A stretch of 64,000 bases of DNA from Eubacteriaceae bacterium (GCA_013335935.1 JAAXUP010000005.1:1-64000); one strand, 5' to 3'; positions 1 through 9,681 are shown, counted from the first letter of the stretch. Notes: generated by a model from the letters alone, not told the origin. Made by a program: numbers and translations.

Positions 1-671
1 TCCATTATTTTCTTGGCATCATCTTCGATCTCGTTATGAGCTTCCTTGCGAAGGCTCAGGTCCAGCTTTCCGTCAGGCCGTACCTTTATGACTCTTGCAT
101 CCACAACTTCTCCGATATCGTAGATCCCATACATTTCCGCAAGAGGAATCATTCCGTGGTACTTGCTGTCAACTGCGACGAACACACCCATCTCCCTTCG
201 AATGCTGTATACGACGCCTTTCACCTGATCCTTCTCTTTATACGGGGAATCGCCGCTCAGCATGTTGTAAATCTTCATGGAAGCGCATAGTCTGTCACTT
301 TTATCAACATATAAACCCACAAGGTAATATTCATCTTTTTGGATTTTGCCGATCTGCTCTTTAAAAGGCAGCAGCAAGTCTTTTTCAAGACCCCAATCCA
401 AAAATGCACCGATGCTTCCTACTTCCACAGCCCTGAGCATCTGAATTTCACCCATGACCAGCTTAGGTCTTCGGACTGTAGCGATCATCCTGTCTTTTGA
501 ATCCCTGTAGACAAATACGTCTATGGTGTCTCCCACCTTGGCTTTTTCCGGAACCTGAGTTTTTGGAAGGAGAATATCATCATCATGGGACTCCTCGGTA
601 GTGTTGAGATACACACCGATACTTGTCTCCCTTAAAATTGTCATTTTTTGCATTTTACCTAATTCTATCAT
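1..671 (-). CDS. cvfB: CvfB-like S1-domain RNA-binding protein (C-terminus cut off)
   Basis: The reading frame starts at ATG 671 (MIELGKMQKMTILRETSIGV) and is still open at position 1, so about 223 residues are visible and the C-terminal part, which in this family carries a winged-helix domain, lies outside the window. The start follows AAGAGG at 678-683. The order of segments fits the CvfB/YitL family: an N-terminal OB-like S1 domain, then a second one (GSIGAFLDWGLEKDLLLPF), then a third (GVFVAVDSKYHGMIPLAEM). CvfB proteins bind RNA and affect virulence gene expression in Staphylococcus; in anaerobes the role is not known. It lies downstream of the MacAB-like genes on the same strand, 55 bases away, and may be co-transcribed. 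Confidence 0.85.
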   Translation of the reverse strand, partial: MIELGKMQKMTILRETSIGVYLNTTEESHDDDILLPKTQVPEKAKVGDTIDVFVYRDSKDRMIATVRRPKLVMGEIQMLRAVEVGSIGAFLDWGLEKDLLLPFKEQIGKIQKDEYYLVGLYVDKSDRLCASMKIYNMLSGDSPYKEKDQVKGVVYSIRREMGVFVAVDSKYHGMIPLAEMYGIYDIGEVVDARVIKVRPDGKLDLSLRKEAHNEIEDDAKKIM

Positions 672-726
672 TTCATACCTCTTTAACTTTGATTTTTTTC
701 TATTATATCATGTTTCCAGGGTTTTA

Positions 727-1944
727 TCACTCATACCTTAACGCATCGATGGGATTCATAAGGGCCGCTTTTCTGGCGGGATATAAACCAAAGAAAATCC
801 CTATGGCTGATGAAAAAAGAATAACCCCCACGATTTCCCGGATGGAGAGGACTGCTGTGACGCCGATCTGGTTACCTCCGATCATCGCGCCGGCGATGCC
901 AACCGCCATCCCCAGAACTCCCCCTATAAGGGAAATGATCACCGATTCTGTTAAAAACTGCAGCATAATATTTGTCGTAGTAGCTCCAATGGCCTTTCTG
1001 ATTCCGATTTCCCTTGTCCTTTCCGTTACGGAGACCAGCATGATGTTCATGACCCCTATTCCTCCTACAAGAAGGGAAATGGCGGCAACCGCGCCAATAA
1101 AGTTTGTAAATATGGTGACGATACTTCCGATCTGATCAAGAGTGCTTAAAAAATCAGCGGCTTCGTACATGTCCCGCTCAGCATTGCCTTTTCGCAAATT
1201 CAAAAGGTTAATTACCGTTCTGGCCACTTCATCTGTAGTTTCCTTTGACATTGAAGAGATATAAAAACTGGAGACCAATCCGTCGTCCCCTGTCATATCG
1301 ATGTAAAATTTGTAAGGCACAAAAGCAAATGCCGGGATTTCATCTGAACCGGCAAATGCCGCACCAAGCCCTGTTATGGATTCTGTCACTCCAATGATTT
1401 TCACTGTCCTTTGGGTAGACCCTATGGCGATATTTAGGCTCTCTCCAACGATTTCCGTTTTTCTTCCGAAGATCGCCTGAGCTCCATCCACATCGATGAC
1501 CATAACATTTCTTGCTTCCTCCGCTTCCGCTTCGCTGTAGAATCTGCCCTCAATGATCGTAAGGTCTCTGATGTAAATAAGATCCTCGCTTCCTCCTGTG
1601 ATCACCGTGAATTTTTCTTTTGCATCCGTGATGGCTCTCCCTCTGTTCTGTCCGATGGGGGTGGCATATTTCACATTTGACACATTTCCTTTGATGTATT
1701 TGATGTCATCCTGGGTAAAATAATCTGATTGTTCCGCATCAGCCCCTGAGACTTTTATCTCCAGGGTGGTGGCTCCAATTTGTTCGAATACCCCGGTGAT
1801 GTACCTCTTTCCCCCTTCTCCCAGGGACAGTATGGCAATGACGGAGGCTATGCCGATAATGATCCCAAGCATAGTCAGAAATGACCGGAGCTTATTTGAC
1901 CTGATGCTGTCCAGCGCTATCTTAAAACTCTCTCTTAAACTCAT
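727..1944 (-). CDS. MacB-type ABC transporter permease
   Basis: 405 residues. An N-terminal membrane segment (about residues 20-42) is followed by a large extracytoplasmic MacB-like core domain, then three C-terminal membrane segments typical of FtsX domains (about 280-400), including the family signature region GGIGVMNIMLVSVTERTREI followed by GIRKAIGA. This type VII ABC architecture works by mechanotransmission rather than by passing substrate through the membrane, and exports peptides, antibiotics or lipoproteins. The gene is 8 bases downstream of its ATPase and completes a three-gene adaptor-ATPase-permease operon. Here the permease is separate from the ATPase, as is usual in Gram-positive bacteria. 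The substrate cannot be told from sequence. Confidence 0.92.
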   Translation of the reverse strand: MSLRESFKIALDSIRSNKLRSFLTMLGIIIGIASVIAILSLGEGGKRYITGVFEQIGATTLEIKVSGADAEQSDYFTQDDIKYIKGNVSNVKYATPIGQNRGRAITDAKEKFTVITGGSEDLIYIRDLTIIEGRFYSEAEAEEARNVMVIDVDGAQAIFGRKTEIVGESLNIAIGSTQRTVKIIGVTESITGLGAAFAGSDEIPAFAFVPYKFYIDMTGDDGLVSSFYISSMSKETTDEVARTVINLLNLRKGNAERDMYEAADFLSTLDQIGSIVTIFTNFIGAVAAISLLVGGIGVMNIMLVSVTERTREIGIRKAIGATTTNIMLQFLTESVIISLIGGVLGMAVGIAGAMIGGNQIGVTAVLSIREIVGVILFSSAIGIFFGLYPARKAALMNPIDALRYE

Positions 1945-1952
1945 AGCTCCTC

Positions 1953-2681
1953 CTATGGCACCCTGGGATATTCCTCTGGTGGAATATCCTTCAGCACTCT
2001 TCTATCTTCTACCTTGGAATCTTCTACAATGACACCATCATTGAATTTCAACACCCTCTTCAGATACTTGATATTTTCAGGTTCATGGGTCACCATAAGA
2101 ATGGTTACCCCCTCATCGTTGAGATCCTGAAAAACTCTGAGGATATCCAGGGAGGATTTGGAATCCAGATTTCCTGTGGGTTCGTCTGCCATCAGCACAA
2201 CCGGATCGTTTGCGATCGCTCTTGCAATGGCCACTCTTTGTTTCTGTCCCCCTGAAATTTCATTGGGCTTGTGTTCCTGCCAATTGAGAAGTCCCACTTT
2301 GTCCAAAGCTTCTAAAGCTCTTTCCCGTCTTTCCTTCCTGGGAATCCCCCCATAAACCATAGGCAGTTCAACATTCTCAAGGATGGTGAGCCGTGGAAGC
2401 AGATTAAAGGTTTGAAATACAAACCCTATCTTCTTGTTTCTGATTCCCGCCAGTTCTTTATCATTTAAAGAAGATACATCTTTTCCATCAAGGATATATT
2501 TCCCCTGGGTCATCCGGTCAAGACATGCCAGTATATTCATCAGAGTGGATTTTCCTGACCCTGAAGGTCCTGTAATGCCTGTAAATTCTCCGTTTTCCAC
2601 CTTAAGAGAGACACCCTTCAGAGCCGTGAAACTTATACTCCCGGACTCGTAGGTCTTATATGCATTTTCAAGTTCAATCAA
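1953..2681 (-). CDS. MacB/LolD-type ABC transporter ATPase
   Basis: 242 residues. Walker A GPSGSGKST is near residue 39, the Q-loop VFQTFNLLPRLT near 88, the ABC signature SGGQKQRVAIARAIA near 142, and Walker B VVLMADEPTGNLD near 160, followed by the H-loop (VTHEP). The GNLD extension of Walker B is typical of the LolD/MacB/FtsE subfamily. It energises the permease encoded just downstream. Its start overlaps the end of the adaptor gene by 8 bases, which points to translational coupling. The protein is cytoplasmic and membrane-associated. About 20 residues longer than LolD at its C-terminus, with an acidic-proline tail of no known function. Confidence 0.94.
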   Translation of the reverse strand: MIELENAYKTYESGSISFTALKGVSLKVENGEFTGITGPSGSGKSTLMNILACLDRMTQGKYILDGKDVSSLNDKELAGIRNKKIGFVFQTFNLLPRLTILENVELPMVYGGIPRKERRERALEALDKVGLLNWQEHKPNEISGGQKQRVAIARAIANDPVVLMADEPTGNLDSKSSLDILRVFQDLNDEGVTILMVTHEPENIKYLKRVLKFNDGVIVEDSKVEDRRVLKDIPPEEYPRVP

Positions 2682-3933
2682 TCACCTTCACCTTCTCTCC
2701 ATCTTTAAGATCCTGGGAAGGGCTTAGAATGATTTTTTCCCCTGCTTTCAATCCTTCCGTCACTTCAACAAAAGTCGGAGAAAATATCCCTGTGGTTACA
2801 TATTCGGGTTTGACAATGCCTTCTTCACTAATAGTGAAAACTTTTGTTACTCCCCCTTTTTCGTAAATCAGCGCCTCTATGGGGATCCTTGTCACCCCCT
2901 GCTTTTTTTCCAGAAGGATTTCCACATCAGCATCGAAATCTATGGTAAGTTTTTCAGGCTGTTCAACCCGGATATAGGCTGAAAGGGTTGCATCCCCGCC
3001 ACCTGTAGTAAGACTTGACGCTAATCCTGTAATCGAGGAGGATGCCGCAGGGCTGACGAAAGAAACACTTCCTGCATATTCTCTCCCGGAGAATTTGATC
3101 TTAGCACTCTGCCCCAAAACGATCTTTTCTGAATCGATTTTCCCCAGTGCCAGTTCTATTCGTATATTTTTATCATCCATGATCGTGATCAACAGATTTT
3201 GAATGGAGGCTGTCTGTCCTTCGTTGGCATTTAAATAGGTCACCACTCCATCAAAGGGCGCTTTAATGCTTCCCCCTGTGACAGCAAGCCTGTTTTGTGC
3301 TGTACGAACAGCAAGATCAGCAGTTGCTACCGTATTTCTAAGGAGATTGACCTGGCCGTCGGACACTGCCGGTATAGATATTTTTGCTGTGTTCAGACTT
3401 TGCAATGTCTCCGTAAGGATCGTTACCTTCTGGTTCAGTTCGATCAATTCGATGATCCCTTCAGGTGTAGGGTTATTTTTCAGATATGCCATCCTTTCAG
3501 AGACAGCTTTAAGTTCAGCGCTCGTCCTGTTGATCTGTGCATCCAGATCGCTTTTCTGCTTTTTAGCAGAAGTTATGGCTTTCTCCGCCTCGCTCAATTG
3601 AATGGAGGCACTGTTTTTGGAAAGCTTTGCTTGTTCCACTGCCGCTTCCAGATCTGCGGTTTCAAAACTCACCAGTTCAGTTCCCGCTGCAACCCGGTCT
3701 CCAACCCTGACATTAACTTTTTTTACTGTCAGTTGGTTTCCGTAGTAATCCCTACGATTCTCCGATTTGATCGCACCACTGGTAGAAAGTATGGACTCGA
3801 TATCTCCTTTATCCACTAATGCTGCTTTTACCTCAGTCAGTTTTACCTTCGTAGATTGGTAGTAGCCATAGGCTGATCCTATGGCGATCACTCCTATGAT
3901 TAATCCTATGATAACCTTATTATTCTTTTTCAT
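2674..3933 (-). CDS. HlyD/MacA-family membrane fusion (adaptor) protein
   Basis: 419 residues, first gene of the exporter operon. A single N-terminal membrane anchor (VIIGLIIGVIAIGSAYGYYQ) is followed by a split biotinyl-lipoyl-like domain (VNVRVGDRVAAGTELVSFET and, after the hairpin, SIKAPFDGVVTYLNANEGQT), with a coiled-coil hairpin of about residues 95-200 between the halves, then beta-barrel and membrane-proximal domains. In Gram-positive bacteria such MacA-like proteins sit on the outer face of the membrane and deliver substrate to or from the MacB permease. The next two genes encode the ATPase and permease, so the three form one export system of unknown substrate. The start ATG 3933 has GGAGGG seven to eight bases upstream. 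Confidence 0.9.
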   Translation of the reverse strand: MKKNNKVIIGLIIGVIAIGSAYGYYQSTKVKLTEVKAALVDKGDIESILSTSGAIKSENRRDYYGNQLTVKKVNVRVGDRVAAGTELVSFETADLEAAVEQAKLSKNSASIQLSEAEKAITSAKKQKSDLDAQINRTSAELKAVSERMAYLKNNPTPEGIIELIELNQKVTILTETLQSLNTAKISIPAVSDGQVNLLRNTVATADLAVRTAQNRLAVTGGSIKAPFDGVVTYLNANEGQTASIQNLLITIMDDKNIRIELALGKIDSEKIVLGQSAKIKFSGREYAGSVSFVSPAASSSITGLASSLTTGGGDATLSAYIRVEQPEKLTIDFDADVEILLEKKQGVTRIPIEALIYEKGGVTKVFTISEEGIVKPEYVTTGIFSPTFVEVTEGLKAGEKIILSPSQDLKDGEKVKVID

Positions 3934-3992
3934 GGTCTACCCTCCAAATTCCTGCATAATATTAATTACTTTTTATAATTAAATATAAGCTA

Positions 3993-4021
3993 ATATTACA
4001 CTATTTGCTCCTTGTTTACAA
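3993..4021 (-). promoter_or_regulatory. Predicted promoter of the MacAB-like operon
   Basis: Read on the minus strand: TTGTAA, 17 bases, TAATAT, lying about 60-90 bases upstream of the adaptor start at 3933. It is the best sigma-A match in the divergent intergenic region. Predicted from sequence only. Confidence 0.5.
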
Positions 4022-4077
4022 TTGGTATCGGAGCATGCATAATTATAGATTTTTTACGTTTTAAAAACCAATTTCTC

Positions 4078-4086
4078 TGATATAAT
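4078..4086 (+). promoter_or_regulatory. Extended -10 promoter of the amino acid ABC operon
   Basis: TGATATAAT combines a TGn extension with a perfect TATAAT, about 40 bases ahead of the lipoprotein start at 4128. No good -35 box is seen at 17 bases, which fits an extended -10 promoter. Confidence 0.45.
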
Positions 4087-4127
4087 GATATAGCAATCAA
4101 TTGAAAATATTTTGGGGGGAAAGAATT

Positions 4128-4925
4128 ATGAAGAAGTTTTATTTAGGATTTGCTGCCTTGCTGCTTGTTATGTTTCTTCTGGCTGGCTGCAGTTCGGCAA
4201 AATCAGACAAATGGTCGGAAATCGAGGAAAGAGGTACGATAATCGTCGGACTTGACGATACCTTTGTTCCCATGGGATTTAGAGACAGCAATGGCGATTT
4301 AACCGGCTTTGACGTGGAATTGGCAAAAGAAGCGGTCAAGCGAATTGGTCTCGAGGTCAAATTTCAGCCTATCAACTGGGACTTGAAAGAAACCGAATTG
4401 TCTACAGGAAATATCGACTTGATCTGGAATGGGTATACTATGACGGATGAACGGAAAGAAAAAGTGAATTTTACAAAACCATATTTGGATAACCAGCAGG
4501 TAATTGTGGTTTTATCAGGATCTGCTGTAAAAACCAAAACCGATCTAAAAGGCAAAGCAGTCGCTACCCAGACCGGTTCCAGTTCATATGACGCAATCGT
4601 GGCTGAAGGCGCTGACGCGGACTTCAAAGATGGGGAAATCGTACTCTTTGAGACTTACAATGACGCTTTTATGGATCTTGAAGCAGGAAGAGTTGACGCT
4701 GTAGTGGCAGACGAGATCCTGGCAAGATATTATATTGCTGAAAGAGGTGTGGAGAAATACACTGTTCTTGCTGAAAATTTCGGACAGGAAGAATATGGTG
4801 TTGGTGTAAGGCTTGAAGATAAAACCCTTCTTGATAAACTTAACACTGTTTTAGATGAAATGAAAGCAGATGGTACTGCCGCTGAGATTTCAAAAAAATG
4901 GTTTGGAGAAAATATTGTAAAGTAA
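4128..4925 (+). CDS. Polar amino acid ABC transporter substrate-binding lipoprotein
   Basis: 265 residues from ATG 4128, chosen because it follows the strong site GGGGGGAAAG and gives a proper lipoprotein signal (MKKFYLGFAALLLVMFLLAGC, lipid-modified Cys21). The mature part is a family 3 solute-binding protein: GTIIVGLDDTFVPMGFRD, FDVELAKEAVKRIG, WNGYTMTDERKEKVNFTKPY, and a C-terminal KADGTAAEISKKWFG are all hallmark segments of the His/Gln/Arg-binding group. It captures a polar amino acid outside the membrane and passes it to the permease encoded next. Exact ligand not predictable. The permease gene starts 12 bases later and the ATPase follows, giving a complete importer. Confidence 0.93.
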   Translation: MKKFYLGFAALLLVMFLLAGCSSAKSDKWSEIEERGTIIVGLDDTFVPMGFRDSNGDLTGFDVELAKEAVKRIGLEVKFQPINWDLKETELSTGNIDLIWNGYTMTDERKEKVNFTKPYLDNQQVIVVLSGSAVKTKTDLKGKAVATQTGSSSYDAIVAEGADADFKDGEIVLFETYNDAFMDLEAGRVDAVVADEILARYYIAERGVEKYTVLAENFGQEEYGVGVRLEDKTLLDKLNTVLDEMKADGTAAEISKKWFGENIVK

Positions 4926-4937
4926 AAGGGTGAAGAA

Positions 4938-5579
4938 ATGGATTATATCATGGACATGATGCCTCTTATGCTGAAAGGCTTCAAGACGACGGTATGGGTT
5001 TTCGCATTTACCGCCATCTTCTCGATTCCTTTAGGCATGGTGGCCTGCACGCTGAGATTATCAAAAAACAAGGTTCTTCAGGGGCTCATGCAGTTTTATA
5101 TATTGATCATGAGGGGCACGCCTCTACTTTTGCAGCTCATCTTTATTTTCTTTGGGCTGCCTCTTATTGGCATCGTCCTTAACAGGGAAACCGCCGTAAT
5201 AGTCGCTTTCGTTATCAATTATGCAGCTTATTATGCAGAAATTTTTCGAGGCGGAATCATCTCCATCAGCGAAGGTCAATATGAAGCATCAAAAGTGTTG
5301 GGTCTTTCTAAAGCTCAGACATTTTTCGGGGTCATCCTTCCTCAGGTTGTCAAAAGAGTTTTACCTCCTGTTGGCAACGAGATCATCACACTGGTGAAGG
5401 ATACTTCCCTGGTTTATGCCCTGGGTCTTGGAGATGTCTTACGGGCGGCGAAAACTCTTGCAAACACTCAGGCTTCACTCGTTCCGTTATTCCTGGCAGG
5501 GATCATGTATCTGATTTTTATTGCTATTGTAACGTATTTTCTTAAAAGAATCGAGATCAGATATGAATATTTCAGGTAG
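4938..5579 (+). CDS. Polar amino acid ABC transporter permease (HisM/GlnP family)
   Basis: 213 residues with about five membrane segments. The binding-protein-dependent transport motif is visible as YYAEIFRGGIISISEGQYEA followed by SKVLGLS, the EAA loop that docks onto the ATPase, and the N-terminal segment LKGFKTTVWVFAFTAIFSIP is typical of the HisMQ family. It probably works as a homodimer because no second permease gene is present. It lies between the binding protein and the ATPase with gaps of 12 and 8 bases, so the three are one transcription unit. Confidence 0.93.
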   Translation: MDYIMDMMPLMLKGFKTTVWVFAFTAIFSIPLGMVACTLRLSKNKVLQGLMQFYILIMRGTPLLLQLIFIFFGLPLIGIVLNRETAVIVAFVINYAAYYAEIFRGGIISISEGQYEASKVLGLSKAQTFFGVILPQVVKRVLPPVGNEIITLVKDTSLVYALGLGDVLRAAKTLANTQASLVPLFLAGIMYLIFIAIVTYFLKRIEIRYEYFR

Positions 5580-5587
5580 GTGCATAT

Positions 5588-6217
5588 ATGCTTAAAGTAG
5601 AAAATCTTTCGAAAAGTTTTGGACAAAAAAAAGTTCTTGATAATATCAGTTTTCAGGTGGATAAAGGGGATATTGCCATTATAACCGGACCCTCCGGTGT
5701 GGGAAAAACAACCCTGATCAGATGTCTGTCTTCCCTGGAGGAATATGATTCAGGAAATATTGAGATCACCGAGAGAAGGGAAGAGAAGGAGCATCCTGTG
5801 GGGATGGTATTTCAGAGTTTTAACCTGTTTCCTCATCTCAGCGCCCTGGAAAATATCACATTTCCGCTGATCAAAGTAAAAAAGTACAGTCAGAAAGACG
5901 CTAAGGATAAAGGAGAGGCTCTCCTGAATTCTCTTGGACTGGAAGGCCTGGAAGAAAGCTATGAATTTCAGCTTTCAGGAGGCCAGAAACAGCGTGTCGC
6001 CATCGCCAGAGCCTTGGCTATGGATCCCGAGTATCTCTGTTTCGACGAGCCTACATCTGCCCTGGACTCTGAGCTTCGGGACAGCGTAGGCGAGATCCTG
6101 AAAGAAATCGCTGGCCGGGGAACTGGTGTCATTGTCATAACCCACGACAGGGTATTTGCTGAGAAATTTGCAACCAAGCTCTACGAACTGGGTGCCGAAC
6201 TTAAAAGAGTCCGATAG
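5588..6217 (+). CDS. Polar amino acid ABC transporter ATPase (GlnQ/HisP family)
   Basis: 209 residues, a complete but compact ATPase domain (GlnQ is about 240). Walker A GPSGVGKTTLIR is near residue 36, Q-loop FQSFNLFPHLSALENITFPL near 80, signature LSGGQKQRVAIARALAMDP near 127, Walker B LCFDEPTSALD near 150, and the H-loop (VITHD). The segment between Walker A and the Q-loop, which includes ITERREEKEH, is shorter than usual, which accounts for most of the missing length. It ends in LKRVR. It powers the importer encoded by the two preceding genes. A bidirectional terminator follows at once. Confidence 0.92.
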   Translation: MLKVENLSKSFGQKKVLDNISFQVDKGDIAIITGPSGVGKTTLIRCLSSLEEYDSGNIEITERREEKEHPVGMVFQSFNLFPHLSALENITFPLIKVKKYSQKDAKDKGEALLNSLGLEGLEESYEFQLSGGQKQRVAIARALAMDPEYLCFDEPTSALDSELRDSVGEILKEIAGRGTGVIVITHDRVFAEKFATKLYELGAELKRVR

Positions 6218-6221
6218 CCTC

Positions 6222-6258
6222 AAAAGAGATCATTCCACCTTGGAATGATCTCTTTTTC
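6222..6258. terminator. Bidirectional rho-independent terminator
   Basis: A perfect 15-bp stem (AAAGAGATCATTCCA paired with TGGAATGATCTCTTT) with a 3-base loop, flanked by A and T runs, sits between the convergent amino acid ATPase and methyltransferase genes and should stop transcription in both directions. Confidence 0.9.
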
Positions 6259-6260
6259 GT

Positions 6261-6986
6261 TTACGATGCAACCGCTACCAGTAAAAATGAGTTGTCTTTA
6301 TCAAAATTCTTCCCGGTAAAATCTCCCATGAAATCGATCCTGCTGAAACCGGCATCTGTTAAAAGCCTACGCAAATCATCAGAACGCAGCGGGAAAAGAG
6401 GAATCTCATTTTCTATCTGAACCTCTTCAACATTTAATATTGTCCTGAAGTAGATCCTGTTCTCTTTCTGATCGTACCGATAAAGCCTTTGGAAAGTAAG
6501 ACCTGCCGACTTATTTTCTATCGTCGGAAGGGATTTTACGTCGTATTTCAAGATCCTGTCGTAATTGATGACCTGAAGGATAAGCTTTCCCTGAGGTTTT
6601 AAAAGCTTCTTCACACCGGTCAAAAATTCTAAAATGGCATCATTGCTGTTAAGGTGCACAATGGAATTGCCGATACAAAAAGCAGTGTCATAGTTTCCAC
6701 CTATGGAACTTTCCAGGTTAAGCATATTGGCAGTTGCGACTTTAATAGGGAGACTATTCTCCCTGGATTTCTTTTTCAAAGCCTCCACCATGCTGCTGTC
6801 CAAATCCACCGCTGTCATTATGTACCCTTTTTTTGCAAGGCTGACCGAGTAGCCCCCTGTTCCGCAAGCGATGTCCAGAAGCTCTTTGGGAGACTCCCCT
6901 GCAGTATTCACAATAAAATCGATCTGATCATTTCCGACTGGAAATATTTCATCATAATATTTTGCTATTTCTTCATAAAAACCCAT
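6261..6986 (-). CDS. Class I SAM-dependent methyltransferase
   Basis: 241 residues. The SAM-binding Rossmann motif I is LLDIACGTGGYSVSLAKKG (about residues 36-54), motif II ends in AVDLDSSMVE, and FCIGNSIVHL is motif IV. These identify the methyltransferase-11/25 superfamily, but not the acceptor, which may be a small molecule, tRNA or protein. The start ATG 6986 follows GAAGGAGGAAG. It is the last gene of a probable three-gene minus-strand group with ygiQ-like and pgsA genes, 41 bases after pgsA. Function beyond methyl transfer from SAM is unknown. Confidence 0.85.
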   Translation of the reverse strand: MGFYEEIAKYYDEIFPVGNDQIDFIVNTAGESPKELLDIACGTGGYSVSLAKKGYIMTAVDLDSSMVEALKKKSRENSLPIKVATANMLNLESSIGGNYDTAFCIGNSIVHLNSNDAILEFLTGVKKLLKPQGKLILQVINYDRILKYDVKSLPTIENKSAGLTFQRLYRYDQKENRIYFRTILNVEEVQIENEIPLFPLRSDDLRRLLTDAGFSRIDFMGDFTGKNFDKDNSFLLVAVAS

Positions 6987-7027
6987 TTTCTTCCTCCTTC
7001 GTGTTCATGGCTGTCTTGACATCAAAT

Positions 7028-7603
7028 TCATACACCTTTCCCATGGGAATTTTCTCCTTGCTTCTCTTCGGTCCGGCGTTTTTTAATCGCCTGCCAGTAG
7101 GTATAAAGGTAGCTCACCAGAGCGGTCATGGTCAACACAATGGAAGCATAGAGCATAAAGTATAACTGTTTGTTTTCCGGGAAGATCATCATCAATACGA
7201 TGGATACTGTGAAAAGTACCGTGGCGCTTTTTCCAAATATATTTGCAGGGATGACGATCCTGTCTTTCCTGAAGAAGAGCACGGACGTGGAAAGGATCAA
7301 AAAGGCTTCTTTTATGATCACAACAGGCAATATGAAGCCCGGTATGATTCCTTTGAGATAGAGGCTTACGAGAACTGTAAGCAGCATGAGTTTGTCTGCA
7401 AATGGATCCAATACTTTTCCAAGATCCGTTATATAGTTGTATTTCCGGGCGATATAACCATCCAGAAGGTCGGTGAAGGATGCGGCTGCATATACCCCAA
7501 GAGCTGCCAGCCTGGCATTCTCCAAATCGGAGAAAAATACATAAACGAATACGGGTACCAGCAAAATTCTTAATCCAGACAAAATATTTGGAATGTTCTT
7601 CAT
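7028..7603 (-). CDS. pgsA: CDP-diacylglycerol-glycerol-3-phosphate 3-phosphatidyltransferase
   Basis: 191 residues. The CDP-alcohol phosphatidyltransferase signature D-x2-D-G-x2-A-R-x8-G-x3-D-x3-D is complete: DLLDGYIARK, then GKVLDPFADK at about residues 58-83. Roughly five to six membrane helices surround it. The enzyme makes phosphatidylglycerol phosphate, the committed step to phosphatidylglycerol and cardiolipin. ATG 7603 is chosen over an in-frame GTG three codons earlier because it is ideally spaced from AAGGGGTG. A related phosphatidylserine or inositol phosphate synthase is less likely given the N-terminal MKNIPNILSGLRILLVPVF, which is typical of PgsA. The C-terminus is rich in charged residues (KKRRTEEKQGENSHGKGV). 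Confidence 0.92.
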   Translation of the reverse strand: MKNIPNILSGLRILLVPVFVYVFFSDLENARLAALGVYAAASFTDLLDGYIARKYNYITDLGKVLDPFADKLMLLTVLVSLYLKGIIPGFILPVVIIKEAFLILSTSVLFFRKDRIVIPANIFGKSATVLFTVSIVLMMIFPENKQLYFMLYASIVLTMTALVSYLYTYWQAIKKRRTEEKQGENSHGKGV

Positions 7604-7627
7604 TGTAATCACCCCTTCGGAATAAGT

Positions 7628-9574
7628 CTATCTTTTCTTTCTTCCTTTTACAGCCTTGCTTCTCTGAACTTTCTTACCCTCATTACCTCCGGTCTTTCTT
7701 TCCCCTGATGTCTTTTTATCGGGTTTCCCCTGATAATTCTTTTGAGGTGTTTTTCCCTGAGCGTTTTTGAAATCCCCTGAACCTCTGCCTGGCTTTATGA
7801 GACAATTTTTCCCAAAGCCGATCAAATCGGTCCTTCCAGCCTTGACCAACGCTTCATAAACCAGCTGATAATTCTGGGGTTTACGATATTGGATCAGCGC
7901 TCTTTGCATGGCCTTCTCATGGGGTGACTTTGGAATGTAAACCTCCTCCATCGTCCTGGGATCTAAGCCTGTATAAAACATTGTTGTAGACATTGTGGCG
8001 GGGGTTGGGTAAAAATCCTGCACCTGCTCTGGCATAACTCTCAGATCCCTCAGATATTCTGCCAGCTCAACAGCATCCTTCAGTGTGGAACCTGGATGAC
8101 TGGACATGAGATAAGGAACCAGAAACTGGTTCATCCCCAAATCCTTATTGATCTTATTATATTTTTTTACGAATCTGTCATAAATATCACGTTGAGGTTT
8201 ACCCATCTTTTGAAGCACACCAGGTGATACATGTTCAGGCGCAATTTTCAGCTGGCCGCTGATATGATGCTGGCAAAGCTCCCTGAAGAATTCATCATTT
8301 TTATCATATATCAAATAGTCATAACGAAGACCTGACCTGACGAATACCTTTTTCACTTTTGGCAGCACTCTCAGTGCCCTTAACAGTTTCAGGTAATCCT
8401 GATGGTCTATTTTAAGCTGCTTGCAGGGCGCAGGAAACAGACATTGCTTGTCCCGACAAACTCCATGTTCGATTTGTTTTTCACATGCCCTGTCCCGAAA
8501 GTTGGCCGTAGGTCCGCCCACATCGTGAATATAGCCTTTGAAGTCAGGCTCCTCCGTGATATGCTGAGCTTCCTCAATGATCGACTGGTGGCTTCTGACT
8601 TGTACAACTCTTCCCTGGTGGAACGTTAGTGCGCAGAAGTTGCAGCTTCCAAAGCATCCTCGGTTGCTGATCAGGCTGAATTTGACTTCCTTTATCGCTG
8701 GGATACCACCCATACTTTCATAGATGGGATGATAGTTTCTCATATATGGCAAAGCATAAACATTGTCAAGCTCCGACTGGCTCATGGGATCGGCAGGGGG
8801 ATTTTGAACGACATACCAGTTTTTATAAGGCTCCATGAGAGGTTTCCCCTGGATGGAATCCATATTCTTGTATTGGAGCATAAAACTTTCCGCATATTTT
8901 CTCTTTGATGCAAGAATCTCATCGTAATGGGGAAGCCATAAGGGTTTGTATGCCCGGTCTTTATCCTTAGTCTTATAGGCAGTGCCTTTTATAAAGGTGA
9001 TCTCACTGACAGGCAGTCCGCTATCCAGGGCTTCTGCGATGTCAACGATCTGTTGCTCCCCCATACCGTATACGACGATGTCGGCTTTTGCATCCAGAAG
9101 AATCGACCTTCGGACCTTGTCCGACCAGTAATCATAATGGGCAAACCTGCGAAGGGAAGCTTCAATTCCGCCGAGAATAATAGGCACATCGCTGTAGGCA
9201 TCCTTTATTTTTTGTGAATAGATGATGACCGCTCGGTCTGGCCGGTATCCGGATTTTCCCCCTGGAGAATAAAGATCGTCTTTTCTTCTTTTCCTGGCTG
9301 CGGAGTAATGGTTCACCATGGAATCAATATTCCCTGAGGTAACCAAAAATCCCAGTCTTGGCTTTCCAAATCTTTTGAAATCACTGGTATCGTTCCAGGC
9401 TGGCTGAGGAATGATTCCAACTTTGTATCCCCGGTTTTCCAGCACCCGTCCGATCACGGCTGCTCCAAAGGAAGGATGGTCTACATACGCATCACCTGAG
9501 ACCAGCACAAAATCTAGCTGGTCCCAGCCTCTTTCAGTCATATCCTCTTTATTTATAGGCAGATATTTTTTCAT
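7628..9574 (-). CDS. YgiQ-family radical SAM protein
   Basis: About 648 residues. The [4Fe-4S]-binding motif C-x3-C-x2-C is seen in [19 protein letters not shown], near residue 315. The N-terminal half is a B12-binding-like Rossmann domain, and the C-terminus has the YgiQ-specific domain followed by a long basic tail rich in Lys, Gly and Arg (about the last 50 residues) that may bind nucleic acid or ribosomes. The family is widespread in bacteria but no reaction is firmly established. ATG 9574 is preferred because GAGG lies six bases upstream; an in-frame ATG at 9586 is also possible. First gene of the group with pgsA and the methyltransferase. Confidence 0.9.
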   Translation of the reverse strand: MKKYLPINKEDMTERGWDQLDFVLVSGDAYVDHPSFGAAVIGRVLENRGYKVGIIPQPAWNDTSDFKRFGKPRLGFLVTSGNIDSMVNHYSAARKRRKDDLYSPGGKSGYRPDRAVIIYSQKIKDAYSDVPIILGGIEASLRRFAHYDYWSDKVRRSILLDAKADIVVYGMGEQQIVDIAEALDSGLPVSEITFIKGTAYKTKDKDRAYKPLWLPHYDEILASKRKYAESFMLQYKNMDSIQGKPLMEPYKNWYVVQNPPADPMSQSELDNVYALPYMRNYHPIYESMGGIPAIKEVKFSLISNRGCFGSCNFCALTFHQGRVVQVRSHQSIIEEAQHITEEPDFKGYIHDVGGPTANFRDRACEKQIEHGVCRDKQCLFPAPCKQLKIDHQDYLKLLRALRVLPKVKKVFVRSGLRYDYLIYDKNDEFFRELCQHHISGQLKIAPEHVSPGVLQKMGKPQRDIYDRFVKKYNKINKDLGMNQFLVPYLMSSHPGSTLKDAVELAEYLRDLRVMPEQVQDFYPTPATMSTTMFYTGLDPRTMEEVYIPKSPHEKAMQRALIQYRKPQNYQLVYEALVKAGRTDLIGFGKNCLIKPGRGSGDFKNAQGKTPQKNYQGKPDKKTSGERKTGGNEGKKVQRSKAVKGRKKR

Positions 9575-9681
9575 TTTTTTCCTCATTTTTTCTTCTTACT
9601 TTTTTCCTGGAGTATATTTATTCAATTCATACCCATTTTTACAGGTATAACTACGTTGTGTCTCATATATTATGGAATAGC

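Noticed and set aside
623-1135. Open frame on the plus strand opposite the MacB-like permease
   Set aside because: It is antisense to a well-supported gene with family motifs, has no ribosome binding site and its composition mirrors the complement.
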